64,000 nucleotides of DNA, from positions 429,561,479 to 429,625,478 of the forward strand of contig CM068369.1 in the NCBI GenBank assembly GCA_034769895.1. The letters run 5' to 3'. Positions within the stretch are counted from its first letter, which is position 1, and each line of letters starts with the position of its first letter. Of the stretch, positions 48,121-64,000 are shown one piece after another. The notes under the pieces are model-generated. The model saw only the letters and a program-made list of their open reading frames with translations. It ran no database searches and was not told the DNA's origin. The translations under genes and the position numbers were made by a program. Source of the DNA: Magicicada septendecula (lineage: Eukaryota > Arthropoda > Insecta > Hemiptera > Cicadidae).

Positions 48121-48815
48121 TTTTTTTTTTTTTAATTTATTGGAGATCTGTAAGCTGTTCGACTGAGCGAACATTTAACAAATTGGCTGACAACACACAC
48201 AGGATTATGAAGAGCTGACCATTGACAGCTCTTCTTGTTTTTGATAATAGATTAAGAGGTAACAAAATACAAAACTAAATGATAAAAACATGTAAACAAA
48301 TGAACAAAAGTCACTATCACTTCCTGCTGGCATGATACAATAAGTTCAAATATTAAACACTGGGCCCATAAGGCACATATACAGGTTGACATTAACACGT
48401 ATGAATGACACGAATACAAAAACATACAGAACAGATATCACAGACAGTACAATACAGAAAATACAGAGAATACATTATGAGTTAAACCTGAATGGTAAGT
48501 CTAATAGTTTGTGTCTTTTTAGTCTATAAATATCTTCACTGTTGTCTAACAAGTTAATTGCCAGGTGGTTGGGATGCTGTTCTAGTTTGGAGATGTGAGT
48601 CCTGCAGAGGCGCATGATTTCTTCTCTCACGGTTGAAACTTTGAGGTCGCGGTGTATAGAGTTATTTGAGACAAACCAAGGAGCGTCGACTATTGATCTA
48701 AGTGTTTTGGACTGAAAGCGCTGGATGATCTCAATATTACTTGTACTTGCAGTACCCCAAAGTTGAATACCATAAGTCCATACCGCTTTTTTGAGACCTT
48801 TAAAGCACAACATGA
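48121..48815 (-). pseudogene. Jockey-like LINE, 3' end with poly-A tail
   Basis: The minus strand holds the last 110 or so codons of a jockey-type LINE ORF2. KAVWTYGIQLWGTASTSNIE, IIQRFQSKTLRSIVDAPWFV and LLDNSEDIYRLKRHK are typical of that C-terminus. A 3' untranslated region of about 340 bases follows and ends in a T run at 48121-48134, read as poly-A on the minus strand. The untranslated part has a 9-bp perfect hairpin, GAAGAGCTG/CAGCTCTTC (48209-48234). The insertion is strongly 5'-truncated and I found no clear target duplication. Confidence 0.85.
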
Positions 48816-48973
48816 CGATCCTGCGAATACGGAGGAGTCTAGAGCAAGCCATGGATGGTTCGAGAGATTCAAAAAGCGAATATATTCAAAAAATATTATA
48901 TAGTTTTCATAACGTTAAGATTTCCGGTGAAGCTACTAGCGCTGTTAAGGAGGTGCCGAATTGTTTACGGAAG

Positions 48974-49039
48974 AGTTTACAGTAATATTATAATAGTGTA
49001 TTACGTAGTTTACAGTAATATTATAATAGTGTATTACGT
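48974..49039 (+). repeat. Tandem duplication, 33-bp unit
   Basis: Two copies in a row of a unit starting AGTTTACAGTAATATTATAA. Confidence 0.9.
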
Positions 49040-49336
49040 ACTATATGTTGTGTTATTACTATAAATTACTTTAATAATGATTATATTAATAACAATATAT
49101 GCTTCGCAAGAAAGTAAGAAAGTGGCACATGATCGTCCCCCACTTTCAAGTGGAAAGCAACGGGTCAAGGTTGGTAAGTGGAAGCAAAGATGGATAAAGA
49201 AACCTCGACGACGGATCGAAGAATTATGTGCTTGAATAGTACGGTATGATGCGGTAAACTGGATCTCACGGGAACTGAGAAGCCATTCAGTCAGCAGTAA
49301 AACGACAGGTACTAATGACGTAGGTGATATAAATGT

Positions 49337-49419
<83 letters not shown>

Positions 49420-50606
49420 ATATAGTAACAATAAATTAAATTTACTTGAGCAAGTAATAAATCTGAGTGTATAACTAGCGATGGATTTTGAATGAGGCAT
49501 AGAGATGCACAGTTTAACAAACACCGTTGTGAGTCTAACAGAATGTTCACAAATGCTCACAACAGTCTTGTACAGTGTTTCATATGTAGCCTAAACATCG
49601 ATTTGCAACAAGGCTGGCGAGAACGTTAAAACGTGCTACTGTTGTGAAGATTGTGTGATAGAGAGAGACAGTGTGTAAATTGGAACAAGGAACTCTTATG
49701 CGTTGTATCATCTCTCCATACACCTTACGCTATAATTGTACGTGGCGGTAATTCTTTACGTGGCTCGCGCATTGCACCACTCACGAACAGCTGTCAGGTA
49801 TTCTATTTTCAATATAATTCAGTATAAATTAAATTCTATCCTCACCTTGAAGTTTTAGCATGGATAGTTGCACACTCAACCTACCTGTTCCTGGCAGTCG
49901 TGAAATTTGTAGTATAGGACAGGTGTTGTAAGCGTACCCCGCACAAAACTTCTTCAACTTTCTTGTAAGGCAGCCATTAGAACTAACCCCATACTCTCAT
50001 TAAGAGGGTAGACTACTGACTGCCCCATAAACAATGACGTGGCTGCATATTATACCTCACTTTTCACCTGGCTACCGCACAGCACTTTTTAACTTTCTGT
50101 TTCAACTGGAAGAGACAGACAATTCTGGATATCATTAAGAGTTTAAAACATCAGTCTTGATAAGATTAAAAAAAAAGTTAAGAGTAACGTATTTTTTAGT
50201 GTATTGTGACGCACTGGGCAATAGATACGTAGATGCAATGAGTTGGAGCTGGAGAAGAAGCAGTGCTTCTCCGTTGCACCTCGACCAGGCAACCCTTTTG
50301 AAGAAGCCTATAAAAAACTATCTAATAACTAAAACCACGTCAGCTTCCCAGAAAAGGCCAGGGAATGTTCCTGAATTCCGACCACTGGCAAAGTCGCCGA
50401 ACTTGACTCAATCTTCTACTTTCGGAGACTATCACACTTCACTGATATGGCCCATCTGAGGCATGCTGCACGGACACGGACAGACAGGGGTCCGCGCAAA
50501 CGTTGTTTATTGGTGGTTAACATTTGCGGAGTCAGGCAGCACGTAGCAGGGTTACTACTTCACTACGGATCTCGCTGATTGTGTCATGTGCATGTTGTGT
50601 GTTGTT
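49040..50606. other. No gene seen apart from a GT/GA repeat
   Basis: Mixed-composition DNA. One open frame of 100 codons at 50157-50459 has no recognised motif and no start context that would support it. Confidence 0.5.
49334..49415 (+). repeat. Compound (GT)n(GA)n microsatellite
   Basis: A GT run of about 28 bases passes without a gap into a GA run of about 54 bases. Confidence 0.97.
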
Positions 50607-50744
50607 ATGTCCATTAAACTTAAGGAAAGAGCTAAGCGTAGACATTGGGTTCATCCAATTGTTCGATGTAAGATAAGTAAAGGTGAGTTATACACGCTGT
50701 TCAGTAAATTGAAACAAGATGGTGAAAGTCCGTACGTCCGATGA
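50607..50744 (+). pseudogene. PIF/Harbinger (ALP1-like) transposase N-terminal fragment
   Basis: A 45-codon frame from ATG to TGA. It reads KRRHWVHPIVRCKISKGELY and TLFSKLKQDGESPY, matching the conserved start of PIF/Harbinger transposases and ALP1-like proteins, where RR-W-VHP is followed by G-(F/Y)--L---L--D---F. The expected FRM motif after it is absent, and the nuclease domain is not seen downstream. It is a short relic. The protein family is known to need a separate Myb-like partner, of which there is no sign here. Confidence 0.65.
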
Positions 50745-53656
<2,912 letters not shown>

Positions 53657-54659
53657 CAACGCGCAAAATCATTTGTGAAGCAACTTCGTCTTGCTTGCTT
53701 TACATGTAAGCATGTCGACTAACACCAGTACTGAGTTATACATTTATGTGTAGTTAGGATTTCACAATTCCCATTGGTTTACAATCTTTTTGGTTTATTT
53801 ATAATTTTTAGCCTATGGAATTGTTTTAGGATAGGCATTGCCTCAAATGCCTCCATGTAACTTGACCGTTGATATTAATTATCTGTAGTACTTTATATTA
53901 TAGCCTACCAATAACTAACTAATATTTTTATTTTATTTTTGCAGTTATCTCTATATCACGGTACAGTATTTTTTTGAAGAGGCCTATGCGTAAGTTTCCA
54001 GTTACATTATAAATATAATTTATTACAGTTTGCTTTCCTAAAACATTAAATTATTGGTAATGTAATGTCAAAGTCAATATGTCAAGATTTATTTATATTT
54101 GAAGCATTTATATATCTGTAGAGACACTTTTTATGTGTTACTATGACAAAAATTGTCATTGTTTCCATCCAGTAAAATAAAACTAGCATACCACTGACGA
54201 TTTTATTAATTAGCATTTTTTTCTTAACTATCAAGTTTATGTTATGGTTTTGGCAGAAATTTAAATTTTCTGCGCATTTTCTAACTTTTCTAACACTACT
54301 TTCCCCAGCAAAACTACAGAGAGTAGGGAAGTAATTACAGTACTCAAGTCTACAGAATATAGGAACTAATTAATCAAGTAAAGACTACAACATGGGGAAA
54401 GTTGAAAATACAATGGGAGAAAAGATCCAACATAATCATAAACAATTTTAAAAATAGTTTAAGGAACTATACGGGTAGATTTGAAAAAGAGTTGAAAATA
54501 TTAGTGTAAAAATGAACTAAAATATTAGTTGATAAAATGAGAACTAAATTCTTCAAGTATGATGCCAATATAATGCAACAAATTCATAAAAGAGGAAAAT
54601 AAAATGCCTAATGGGTTTTCTGTAAAAGTGATATACAAATTGATATGGATAATAGAGAA
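53657..54659. other. No gene seen
   Basis: AT-rich DNA without recognisable coding. The last 200 bases may be the worn upstream part of the LINE that follows. Confidence 0.5.
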
Positions 54660-55116
54660 CAGAAGACTTCAATATTGATACAGAAGGAATTGAGGAAAAG
54701 ATAAAATTTCTTGGTATTAATCTCACCACGTGCATGGACTGAAACTATCATGTAAATCAAATGATCCAAAAGGTGTAACCACATCTTAGTCTGTTGCTAG
54801 CATTTGGCAACACTAACTGAGGAGTGGACCCTACAACTGCCCAATAAAGCAACGGTCTGTTAGTATTTTAGATTATGGATCTATCTTTCACGAAAATGCG
54901 TGTAATTTCCAGTTACTGAAATTGGATTGAGTGCAGTACAGAGCTGTTTGCTTGGTTTTAGGAGACGTGAAATTGACAACAATCAATATTCTTCATGCCG
55001 AAGCTGGTGAGCTGTCATTAAACTTGTGCCAGAGGATATTTGTCGGTCACTTTCTCGTGTCACATTATTTCCGTCTTACAGCGCAGTTTCGAAAAAAAGG
55101 GATGTTTACAAAATAA
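54660..55116 (+). pseudogene. Decayed LINE reverse transcriptase C-terminal region
   Basis: The plus strand reads EEKIKFLGINLTTCMD, then after stops SILDYGSIFHENA, and finally VQYRAVCLVLGDVKLTTINI followed by LHAEAGELSL. These match in order the FLGI, LDYG, and Q--ALR--LGA-K-TP-N-L--EAGE-PL motifs after the core of jockey/I-type LINE polymerases. At least five stops and one frame change are present. The catalytic part is not recognisable upstream. The relic is older than the LINE at 28589-30389. Confidence 0.75.
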
Positions 55117-55744
55117 GTACTGACTTCTACTGTGCAATATACTCACCAATAATTTGAAATTTTAGCCTCTGTTTACCACCTTAGGTAAGCCTGCAAAATA
55201 TTTTCTGGTATACAACATACGACTATATCCTTTTTCAGTCTTTTAGGTGATTGGAGAATGGCCAAATTCTCTCACAGCCTACCCCTATGCATCCTGGCCA
55301 AAGACTATTCATATTTATAATGGTGGCTCTATTCTAAACAAAGCAGGTTGGTGTGCATGTTACAAAGAGGGAGGAAAGTGGGAAGGTAGGATGTTTAGGA
55401 CACAGAATAAAGTAAAAGGTTAAAAATAGAGTGAAGGAAGGGTTAGCAGCTATAGAAAATCAAAGAAATTGTAAACCACACAGATACATTTTTAAACCCT
55501 TTATGCAGCAGTTGAAGGACAGTGGCTAGGGAAATATTGGGGGAAACAGCATTCTTAGTCCTGAAGTCTGTATTTTACTAGTAGCTTGACTGATTAACTC
55601 TGCGACAAACTGTATTATCAAGCATAATAATGAAAGTAGTTCATATTTTAACAATACCTGTAGAACGAGTAGTAAGTATTAAAGGTAGAACAATTGTGTT
55701 CTTGGGTGGAAGCTCTTGCAGATGACCTCTTGCATTTGTACAAT
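55117..55744. other. No gene seen
   Basis: AT-rich DNA; no coding or repeat signal. Confidence 0.5.
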
Positions 55745-56345
55745 AACCTCACCCTATTCCACTACATTAATTGTTAGGCTGTAATAAATAAAGAAGAGAG
55801 AGAGAGAGAGCAAACACAGATGTTGAGAATCTGTGATCTGAAAATTTTTAACATAAAACATGACGTTGAATGTTGAAAAATGTCAAGTAATGTACATGAT
55901 GAAGGAATGAAACCAAAATAGACAGTAGACAAAAATGGATGGAAAGGATATAACAGAGGTAGCTTTTTTGATGGACCTTGATAATAAAAGAAGGGAAAAT
56001 ATACTAAGAATTCTTTAACAGTATAAGTAAAGCAAATGTTGTGTTTCACCAGTTACATAGAATGGTACCGTAATAACGAAAATTGAAGTACAGCTAAACA
56101 ACCAAGCCAAACAAACAAAGCCACTATATGCAATAAAAAAAGCCTTTTTATATTTATATGAAGAGTGGTCTTCTTAATTTTAATATAAGGAAGTTATTTT
56201 GGTACTTTTCAAACCTGGAACAGTAGAAATAAATTCTACATGAAGAGTAAAAGGCAAAACAGAGAGAGAAAGAAATAAAACTCCCAAAACAGAGATGAAC
56301 TAGATACAGCTCACTAAGACATGTAATAAATAAAATGGTGTAGCC
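55745..56345 (+). repeat. Duplicated block, copy 2, segment A
   Basis: Counterpart of 4832-5465, with only a short GA run (about 55796-55811). Confidence 0.85.
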
Positions 56346-57604
56346 TCTTAAAAATAAACAAAAAAAGACTGATGAAGTACTAAAGCTAAACCATATGACA
56401 GCAGGGAAAGAAAAAATAGAATAAATACTAAATAAAATAGAAAAAGTAACAAAATTTAAGGAAATCCTGTTTAAAATGGAGAACAAGAGTTAAAATAAGT
56501 TGGGAGCTCTATGATTTGACAATATAACAAGAAAAATGTGAAAATCAAGAAAGCAGTACAATAACGAAGCTTAGAAGAATAAGCTTAAGCCAAGATGAAA
56601 TTGGAAATATAAGAAATCAGAACTTGCTGACTACTAATTTAATGAAGACAAGACAGTTTGTGATAACCTAAATAAAAATAAAAATAAAACAACCTATTTT
56701 TAAAGTCTAATGTCATATAAAGTAAATATCATTTCATTTTGAGCCGCATGTTTTTCTGCTTGTTGAAATTTGAAGACAATTTTAATCATATATAGTATTG
56801 ATTAACTAAACAAAATTAAATTGTTGTCATGATAAGTACTTTCTTAAAAGTGGTTAATAGTTTTTTTTTCTTAATTAAGTAAATGTTTTAGTGGATGGTT
56901 TGTGAGGATCGGTCAGTAATACAAATTTTAGCTATTTTGCGTCGACGTTTCGACAATATTTATTGTCATCTTCAGGACAATTGTTGCTGACGCCAAACAC
57001 ACAACTGTCATTGTTGTCACAATCACAATAAAACATTGATTGATTGACGGTCACTAAAAATTAAGGATTTAATTAAGTAAGTTTAATTTGTGTTTCTTCT
57101 AGGTAGATAATAGACACCTTTTATTCAGATGTATAAAAAGAACATTTTGTCCTACAATGTGACTTAATCCTTCTACAATATGAAGTTAATATTTTACAGA
57201 ACAGAACAAAATATTTATATTACAAATTCTTTCCATCCCCCATAATATTTTGTTTACGGAAGTTTGACTGCATTCTGTATTGTAATTACATTAACCATAT
57301 ATAATAACTTAAATCACAATTTCGTAAGTCATTTTGCCCTGACAGTCCTTAGAATATAATATATTCTACTTAATAAGAAAAATGTTTAATTGTGACAAAC
57401 CGTTGTTTGTCAAAAGTATTGAAGTTGGTTTAATGTAAATATATATGTTTTCGATTGTTTTATTTATTTTACTACATTATATTAAGTTATTTGTTTTATT
57501 TGTTACAATTTGATACTCCATCACGAGTTCTGTCAATTTTACTGCCTTCTGTGTGTAACAATCGACGTAGGAATAGAAATCTAATGAGGGAGTTTCCTCC
57601 ATGC
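56346..57604. other. Copy 2-specific stretch; no gene seen
   Basis: This does not align with copy 1. At 56940-56985 it holds GCGTCGACGTTTCGAC and GTCATCTTCAGGAC, which on the minus strand give CTGAAGATGAC ... GTCGAAACGTCGAC. I know similar strings from repeats in many arthropods but cannot name the family. Confidence 0.5.
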
Positions 57605-60600
57605 ACTTTGGGTTAAGTGAAACGGATGGTAGTCTACAGTTTCTACAGTTTTGATAGACACTTCACAATCAATGGGAAAAGGAAAGTAATGTCAGGAGGA
57701 TGAATCAGATGGAAAAGTGAAAAAGTGAAAGTCAAACAGAAAACTTGCTAGAGTATACTACTACAGAGTAAGATCTACTCCATGGTTAAGTGTGCAAACA
57801 GATAATGAAAAGATTGGAAGAGGCGGTGTCAACAAGAGTATTGAAAACAAGATGATTGGTAGAACTGATTGTATATATTAAAGAAAACAACCCTACTTGA
57901 AGTTTAAAATTACACATATTACGCAAGTAGTTGACAACGCAACACAAGATGGTACTATAAAATAACCAAACTGATTATTTGGCATTTCCTTGTTCCTTGT
58001 TTCTTGTAACAGTGTGTAGTGTGGGTCATTTAGCTGTGCCTTCCCCTGTATGTACCATTATATTCTGAAGCACGAGCAATCAACGTGCAAGTTCAGTAGC
58101 AGCATTTGTTTGAAACAGTCAATGTATCTGAGCTCTGTTGGAATAATGTTAACTATTAATTGGAGTAATGTGTGAGTACAAAAGTCTTTGAAAAACTACT
58201 ACAGAAACATAACATTTACTAAAGAAGAATTACGATGATAGCTACTGTGTACTCAGCTTTTCCAGTGGTTTAAAAAATGTAAGGAATGAAGGAAGTGATA
58301 AAAAATTAAGTGCGCCTGACTGTTGTCCTGCATCAAGCTGAGATAACATTCAAAATGTCAATGAAACTGTTAGAAACTTGTTAGAAAAAAATAAGCGGCT
58401 GAGCATTTGAACAAGTGCTTCATTGCTTCATCAGTGAAGAAAACGCCTGACAGATTTTACGTAGAAGTTGTAACTTAAACATAATGTGCTCAAAACTGGT
58501 ACCAGTATTGGAGGAATTTGACCAAACATTTGTGCAGAGTTTTTCAAAATATTGAAAATCACAGATTTAAAAAAAAGTAATAACTTTTGATGAATCGTGA
58601 ATCATTGGCGTTTTCAGTATTACCCAAAATCTAAGTGGTACTCTACGAATTGAAAGGGTCTCAAAACAAACAACAACTGAATTATTGAGCAAATCAGAAG
58701 TCAAAGCAATAATGATATATTTTTTTTATAACCCAGTAATTATTCATATTAATTGAATGAATGGAAATCAGAGTGTACAGGAGGTCTTGAAATCCATAAC
58801 CCATAAACACAGAAAAATTTAGAAAGTAATTGTATAAATGCAGTATTATCCATTGCAATAAGGCCACAAAATTTGATGAAATCATTGACTGCTAACTAAA
58901 AGTTTGTGTTCATTACATGGCAGTCAACAACTTGTATAAAAAAATCCATTTCATCTCTTTCTGCTCTTAAAGCGTTCTTGTACATAGTAGCAGCCAAAAA
59001 CCTGAATAAAAAGAATAATAAAACTAAGGGTTTTAGTTTTAAGGTCAAACTATTAAACAATCCAACTACAAACCATAACAATATACATCGAAAACTAGTT
59101 GCTCATGTTCTAGGAGAGTACTTTTAAGTTTTAAAACTTAACTACTTAGACTAGTAGTATTCAAACATCCAAAAGAGTTGGAAGATTTCCTTCATTAGTA
59201 TGCATATCTATAGACAGTATTAGATGAAAAAATTGTAAGGAAAGTTAGGAATAGCAATTGATTATAGTAATGTTAGCAAAGTATAGCATGAAGTGAGAAT
59301 AGCAGTTATCTTGTGCACATACTATACTTCAAAGTAGCTGAATCAGTACGCATTTGCACAAACCTTAAAGTGATTCAATGGAAGATTATAACTGGAGGCA
59401 ATGAAAAAACGTAAATGAAACTGAGATGTCACCATAATAAGTTAAAGCTATGAATGTGGATGGAGTACAGAAAATTGATGCACTACGGATGGGAACATTC
59501 TGCAAAAAGAATGTCAGTACAAGTGAAACTTCATGTCAGTACAGCATAGAAATCAGCAGTATTCACTTTAGTGGAGGATGTGAAAAACAGGAAAACAAAT
59601 CTTCTAGACAAAAATAAACTTCTGTACTTCAGAAAAATTGCAGAAGCTTGGTGGTTAATGAAATGAATTCAAGGAAACCTTTCCTGTTTATAGATCACCT
59701 GGGACTATAAACATCCACTGTGTTCTCACTGTAGTCAGCTGTTTTACCTATTTAGACCTACCGTTCTTATACTTTATATCTTATACGGGGTAGATCTGTA
59801 AAAACATGACATTGGCTAAGATACACTTGTTACTGGTTTGGTTATCAGGTTGAAGATGTAATTAGGCTGGAAATATTTTACCAGTGAGGATAAAAGCACA
59901 AAGCAATGTAGGAATCACAGAGAAATTTTGAAAGAAAAACTAAGGGGAGTAAAAAGAATGAAGCAATGAAGCTTTCGTTCATGGAGATATACTTGTTGAG
60001 ATAGCAATGCATTCTAACCAAAAAGCTGTAAGTATTTAAAGAAATATTTAATAAATGTTCAAGAGGAGAAAGCCTAAAAGGATGACTAGAAATAGCACAA
60101 GTAAATTAAATCATTAAAACAAGTAATAGACAAGAACTCTGAAGAATACAGGTGTATTAGTATAACTGTCTAAATGGACAGACATTATCAGTGTGTGTTA
60201 GAAGGCACACTTAAAACAGAAATAAATGAAATAGAAAAACACAGTGGTTGCTATCCCTGATAGGTCCTGTATTAGAAATGATTTCTGTTTAAAACAGGTT
60301 TAGAAAAGAAGCTAATATGTTTTGGAGAATTACAATCATGTTTGTAGATTTAAATAGTTTTTTAAACCAAAAAAGTTTTAGAAATTACTAGCAAAAAAAT
60401 AATGTTCCATAAAAATAGTTTACATTCATAAACACGTTAGTAAATGCCATCAAAATATAAACAGTGTTAAAATGATCAAATCAGTCATTTTCCAACAATT
60501 TAGTACTAATAAAGAACCAACGACAAAGGTTGTTTTTAGTTTTCAAGAGGAAGAAAATCTAATTTTGTATCCTAACCAAGAGAAAAAGTAAGAAATGAAG

Positions 60601-63412
60601 AAATTAGAAACAGAATATATACAGAAGAAGCAAATAACAGGAACATCTAGTACGGTATTTGCATAGAATGAAATATGTGTCTACCACTAAAATTATGGAA
60701 GGAAACTCTGTAACCTAGTAAAACAGATTACAGTATAAACATTATTGTCATTAATCGTTGTGTGAAATTTCAGCAGAAGAGTTTTTTATTGACGAGACCT
60801 CAAGAAGCAGAAGACAGATTGTAAAAGTAGAATAATTCAGGCATTTGTAAAAACACATTTCACATTTCAGGAAGGTGGTATCCATACTTGAATTTTTTTT
60901 CCTGAGACTAATCATGTGGTAAAAGGGAATTATTTTAATTAAAAAAGATGTAATAAACAGCTGTTGAAGACAACTGTATTTCTGAACACAAAATTACTGA
61001 CAATTAAATTGTAGTTCACTGTCACATAAAACAGTCAGACTGCAATTTCTCAAACCACTATATAAAGACAAATTTAAATATCGATAATGTCTGCAATTAA
61101 TGACTTCTGTGCAGTACTACATGATGCTACAATATAAATAGCTAACTGAAACACTGGTAAAGTACAGGAACTAATGCTAAAGTAGATGATCTCCTATATG
61201 TTATTAAACAAAGCAGACTGTGGGCTTCCAGGACAACAATGGAATATAGAGTCGTACTAAGTATTAAATTTGGCTGAAAAGTTTAAACCTTCCAGGAATA
61301 AAGTAACATATTGGATAACAATATTTAAGTAACAAATGATTAAAGTGTCCTTCATATCTCATGAGCATTCATTTGTTACTGATTGTATACATTTGTAACA
61401 TGTTGAGAAGAATGGAAAATTCAAGATATAGTGATATGTCAAGAAGCTTAAATTGACTATAACAGACAAATGTAGGACTGCATAAAGTATCAGAAAAACA
61501 GGTGTTTAGTGAACTTAACTTTATACTTGTCAAACTTGTACAGTTGTAGGATAGCTTGAAGTATATGACAAGCAACAAATAAACACCACTTTGAAAGAAA
61601 GTATTTTTGTATATATGAGAAGTTTATTTGTAAAATATTAGTATAATCAAATTTATAGAGGTAAGATCTCAATGTGGCAGAAGATTCAGGTGGTGTAAGT
61701 GAAATTAATGTAGGAAGTTTCAAAACGTTTACCGGGAAGAAAAAGTTTCGAGATGCGGTGAAAAGGACATTAAATATGAAAATGTAAGAGAGAAATTGTA
61801 AAAACAAATTTTATGCTTTGTAATCAAACATAAATCTGAATGTTTTAGGCATAAAATTACTGGCAGACTCATGCAGAGGCAGACAAACAGTAAATTAATA
61901 ACAAACAGGCTGTTAGTATAAACAAACAAACAGGCTTAATAACAAACAATAAAGTTAGGATGAATTAAAATTTTAATTTTAATTAATAAATTAAACAAAA
62001 ATTGATAGCCTTTGGAATAAGATTAAGAAGAGTAATGTTTAAAAATACAAATTCAATCTAAAGGGCATTTCTTTATATCATGAAACATTATAGATTTGTT
62101 GGGGCAACCAAGTAGTACTCGCAGAAGATTATAATGGTCTCCAGTACATGGTAATGAAGCTTATAGAGGATTGTAAAATAATGGGGAAATTTAGATATGT
62201 ATATAGAAAAGATAGGTTGTCCATGTGCACAACCAAGGACTTAATTTTTGACAGTGGCCAATGACAAGTTACGCTATGTACTCTATACATTGAACTGCAT
62301 AACACAATTCCCTGAGAATGAAATTTACAGGCATGATATTTTATATGCCTATAATATATTAGATAAAGATATATTAAAGAAATAAATGTGGTAAGCAGAA
62401 TACAATAAAATATGCTAAATGGTGTCCTATGGAACAAGTAGGTATCAGAATAATATACAGTAATAAGAAACAGTGTAGCTAAGGGCTCTGAGATGTGAGC
62501 ACAAAAACAATGAACTAAACAACGTTTAAGTGCTACAGAAATGTGGTTTTGGAGGAAAGTCATGGAAACTTCAAGTAGGGGCAGGATTGAGTTTAGTAAA
62601 TAATGAGGGACTTCAACACAGCAGACTAATGAGATACAATTATGAATGTTGTTATGGTAAGGACATGTGAAAGGATGGACAAGTAGAGTTACTAAAATTA
62701 TTCCAATGGAATTACCAATAGATTTAACTTGGTAATGGGACAAGAGAAGTAGGAGAAAACCAGTGGTTAAAGTGCTATTAAAGGAATTTGAAGGCATTGA
62801 AGGCCATTTGAAGGAAACATTTGTAGAAAAGCTAAGGAAATATTAGAATCGTTTTTATGTTATGTCAAATCAGCAAGTATCGACTATTAAAAAATAAAGA
62901 AACTTTATGCTTTTTTTAATTTCTAAAATATTTTTGACAATCTGTGCAGGGATGATATATGGAGAAATCTGCACAACAGGGAGATTTATGGAAAAACAAT
63001 GAGATACTGAGAATATTATCTGAAATAATAAACATATAGTAAGACCGAATAACAAGTTGTCAAGATAATTTGATATTACATAGGGTAAAACAATCCTGTG
63101 TTCTTTACCCACTGCTGTGCACCATGGTGTTAGCTGAGGGGTTGAACAAGCAAAAAATAGATGGAAAAACTAAAATTAGAAGAAACTCATTTGGCGTTGC
63201 TGGTTATGTGACAAGTCTAGTGATTCAAATAAATCGTAATTTGGATATAAAGGAGGAAGAATAAGAGAAGTTAATATACTAATAAATAATACTAATAAAA
63301 ATAATAACAACATAATACAAGGAAAATAAAAGCAGTAATGGAGAGAGATAAGCATAGCAGAAAATTTGAGAAAGAATATGAAGCAATAATAATCTGCACA
63401 CTTAAACATATG
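57605..63412 (+). repeat. Duplicated block, copy 2, segments B to D
   Basis: Counterpart of 7515-8257, 25201-28588, 30390-32260 and 47325-47435 in one nearly unbroken run. It carries the empty sites for the solo LTR/Helitron/E1 nest (58364-58368), foldback insert 1 (near 58640), foldback insert 2 (near 60500) and the LINE (61431-61442). No gene is seen; short frames are not shared with copy 1. Confidence 0.9.
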
Positions 63413-64000
63413 TAGGATATATTATAAATGATATGTTATGTAAACGACAGAAGAAAGGGTTTAGGAAAAGCAAACTAATATGTCAATAGCACCACAACGA
63501 TTTTAATTAATACACCTAATAATTTCTTTTTATACTTTTGTTGTCAATTGTGTGTAATGGGTTACTTTTTAGTTCCTAAAGATGAGTTTTAGAAAGCCTG
63601 ATTTAGGTAAAAGTAATTATTAAATATGGTGCCAATTTAACTTCATCGCTCTGTAGATTACTGTTTGCTTACTATACACTTTAGTCACAACAGTTTGATC
63701 TTTATAATCAGCTTTCACCTTATCAGCTTTGCAGCGTTATTTATCGTCAGCCTTAGTCCTGTTGTGCATATTCTTAGTTAAACTAATAAATTATTCATTT
63801 TTGAAGCTACGGAAAAAAGATACAGAAATAATATGCTAATGAGGAAATTGGTCTGCTACAAGATGGTTTAAAGTAAATGAGTTAGCGGTGTGACGTTGGA
63901 TTGTTAATGCCCACTACGGGGGAGTCTGCGCCAAGTACGAAAGAATTAATGACAAATACAAATGAAAATTACGATTAAGTGTGAAAATTAATGAAACATT
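63413..64000. other. No gene seen
   Basis: AT-rich DNA beyond the end of the duplicated block; nothing recognised. Confidence 0.5.

Noticed and set aside
50157..50459. 100-codon open frame
   Set aside because: No family motif, no neighbour that explains it, and length within chance for this composition.
56376..56400. CTGATGA string as a second hammerhead core
   Set aside because: No GAAA box at the right distance and no stem I.
62129..62797. Open frame of 222 codons on the minus strand of copy 2
   Set aside because: The matching part of copy 1 (31887-32171) keeps only a short piece and is otherwise broken; hydrophobic AT-driven composition; no motif.

Overview
The window looks like non-genic DNA from an arthropod nuclear genome, most likely an insect with a large, repeat-rich genome. 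It is AT-rich, has long dinucleotide microsatellites, and carries typical animal transposons: BEL/Pao, Ty3/gypsy, Helitron, mariner, PIF/Harbinger, Mutator-like, several LINEs and a tRNA-derived SINE. I found no host protein gene, rRNA, functional tRNA or CRISPR array. The species call is inference; nothing here identifies a species.

Layout. 1-3763: 3' half of a BEL/Pao element with a probable 3' LTR. 3782-4660: LINE endonuclease fragment. 4832-8257: first part of an old duplicated block (copy 1), holding a possible hammerhead ribozyme, a Mutator-like transposase remnant and a SINE. 8258-25196: a four-level nest. The host block was split by an insertion that I read as a solo LTR. That was entered by a Helitron (5' end near 24410). 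The Helitron gene was then split at a CATT duplication by a 9.8-kb LTR element, called E1 here (12533-22307). 25201-32260: copy 1 resumes, with two foldback inserts and a 5'-truncated LINE. 32265-34133: decayed LINE and mariner. 36153-46667: a Ty3/gypsy element with 131-bp LTRs and an ATGGG duplication, itself entered by a second E1-family element (E2, 37415-44165). 48121-48815: jockey-like LINE end. 50607-50744: PIF/Harbinger fragment. 54660-55116: dead LINE. 55745-63412: copy 2 of the duplicated block, which lacks most copy 1 insertions and so serves as a natural empty-site reference.

The most interesting object is the E1/E2 family. These elements have long LTRs (about 3.1 kb in E1, 1.9 kb in E2), a primer-binding site for initiator tRNA-Met, a purine tract, and one gag-like gene with a long acidic C-terminal half. 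I see no protease, reverse transcriptase, RNase H or integrase. They resemble the gag-only TR-GAG retrotransposons described from plants, but in an animal genome. A hairpin at the LTR end beside the primer-binding site is kept in all four LTRs, with a compensatory base-pair change between E1 and E2.

No set of genes here works together as a host pathway. Each coding stretch belongs to a mobile element, and nearly all are broken. E1 is the youngest-looking insertion, because its two LTRs are almost the same by eye.
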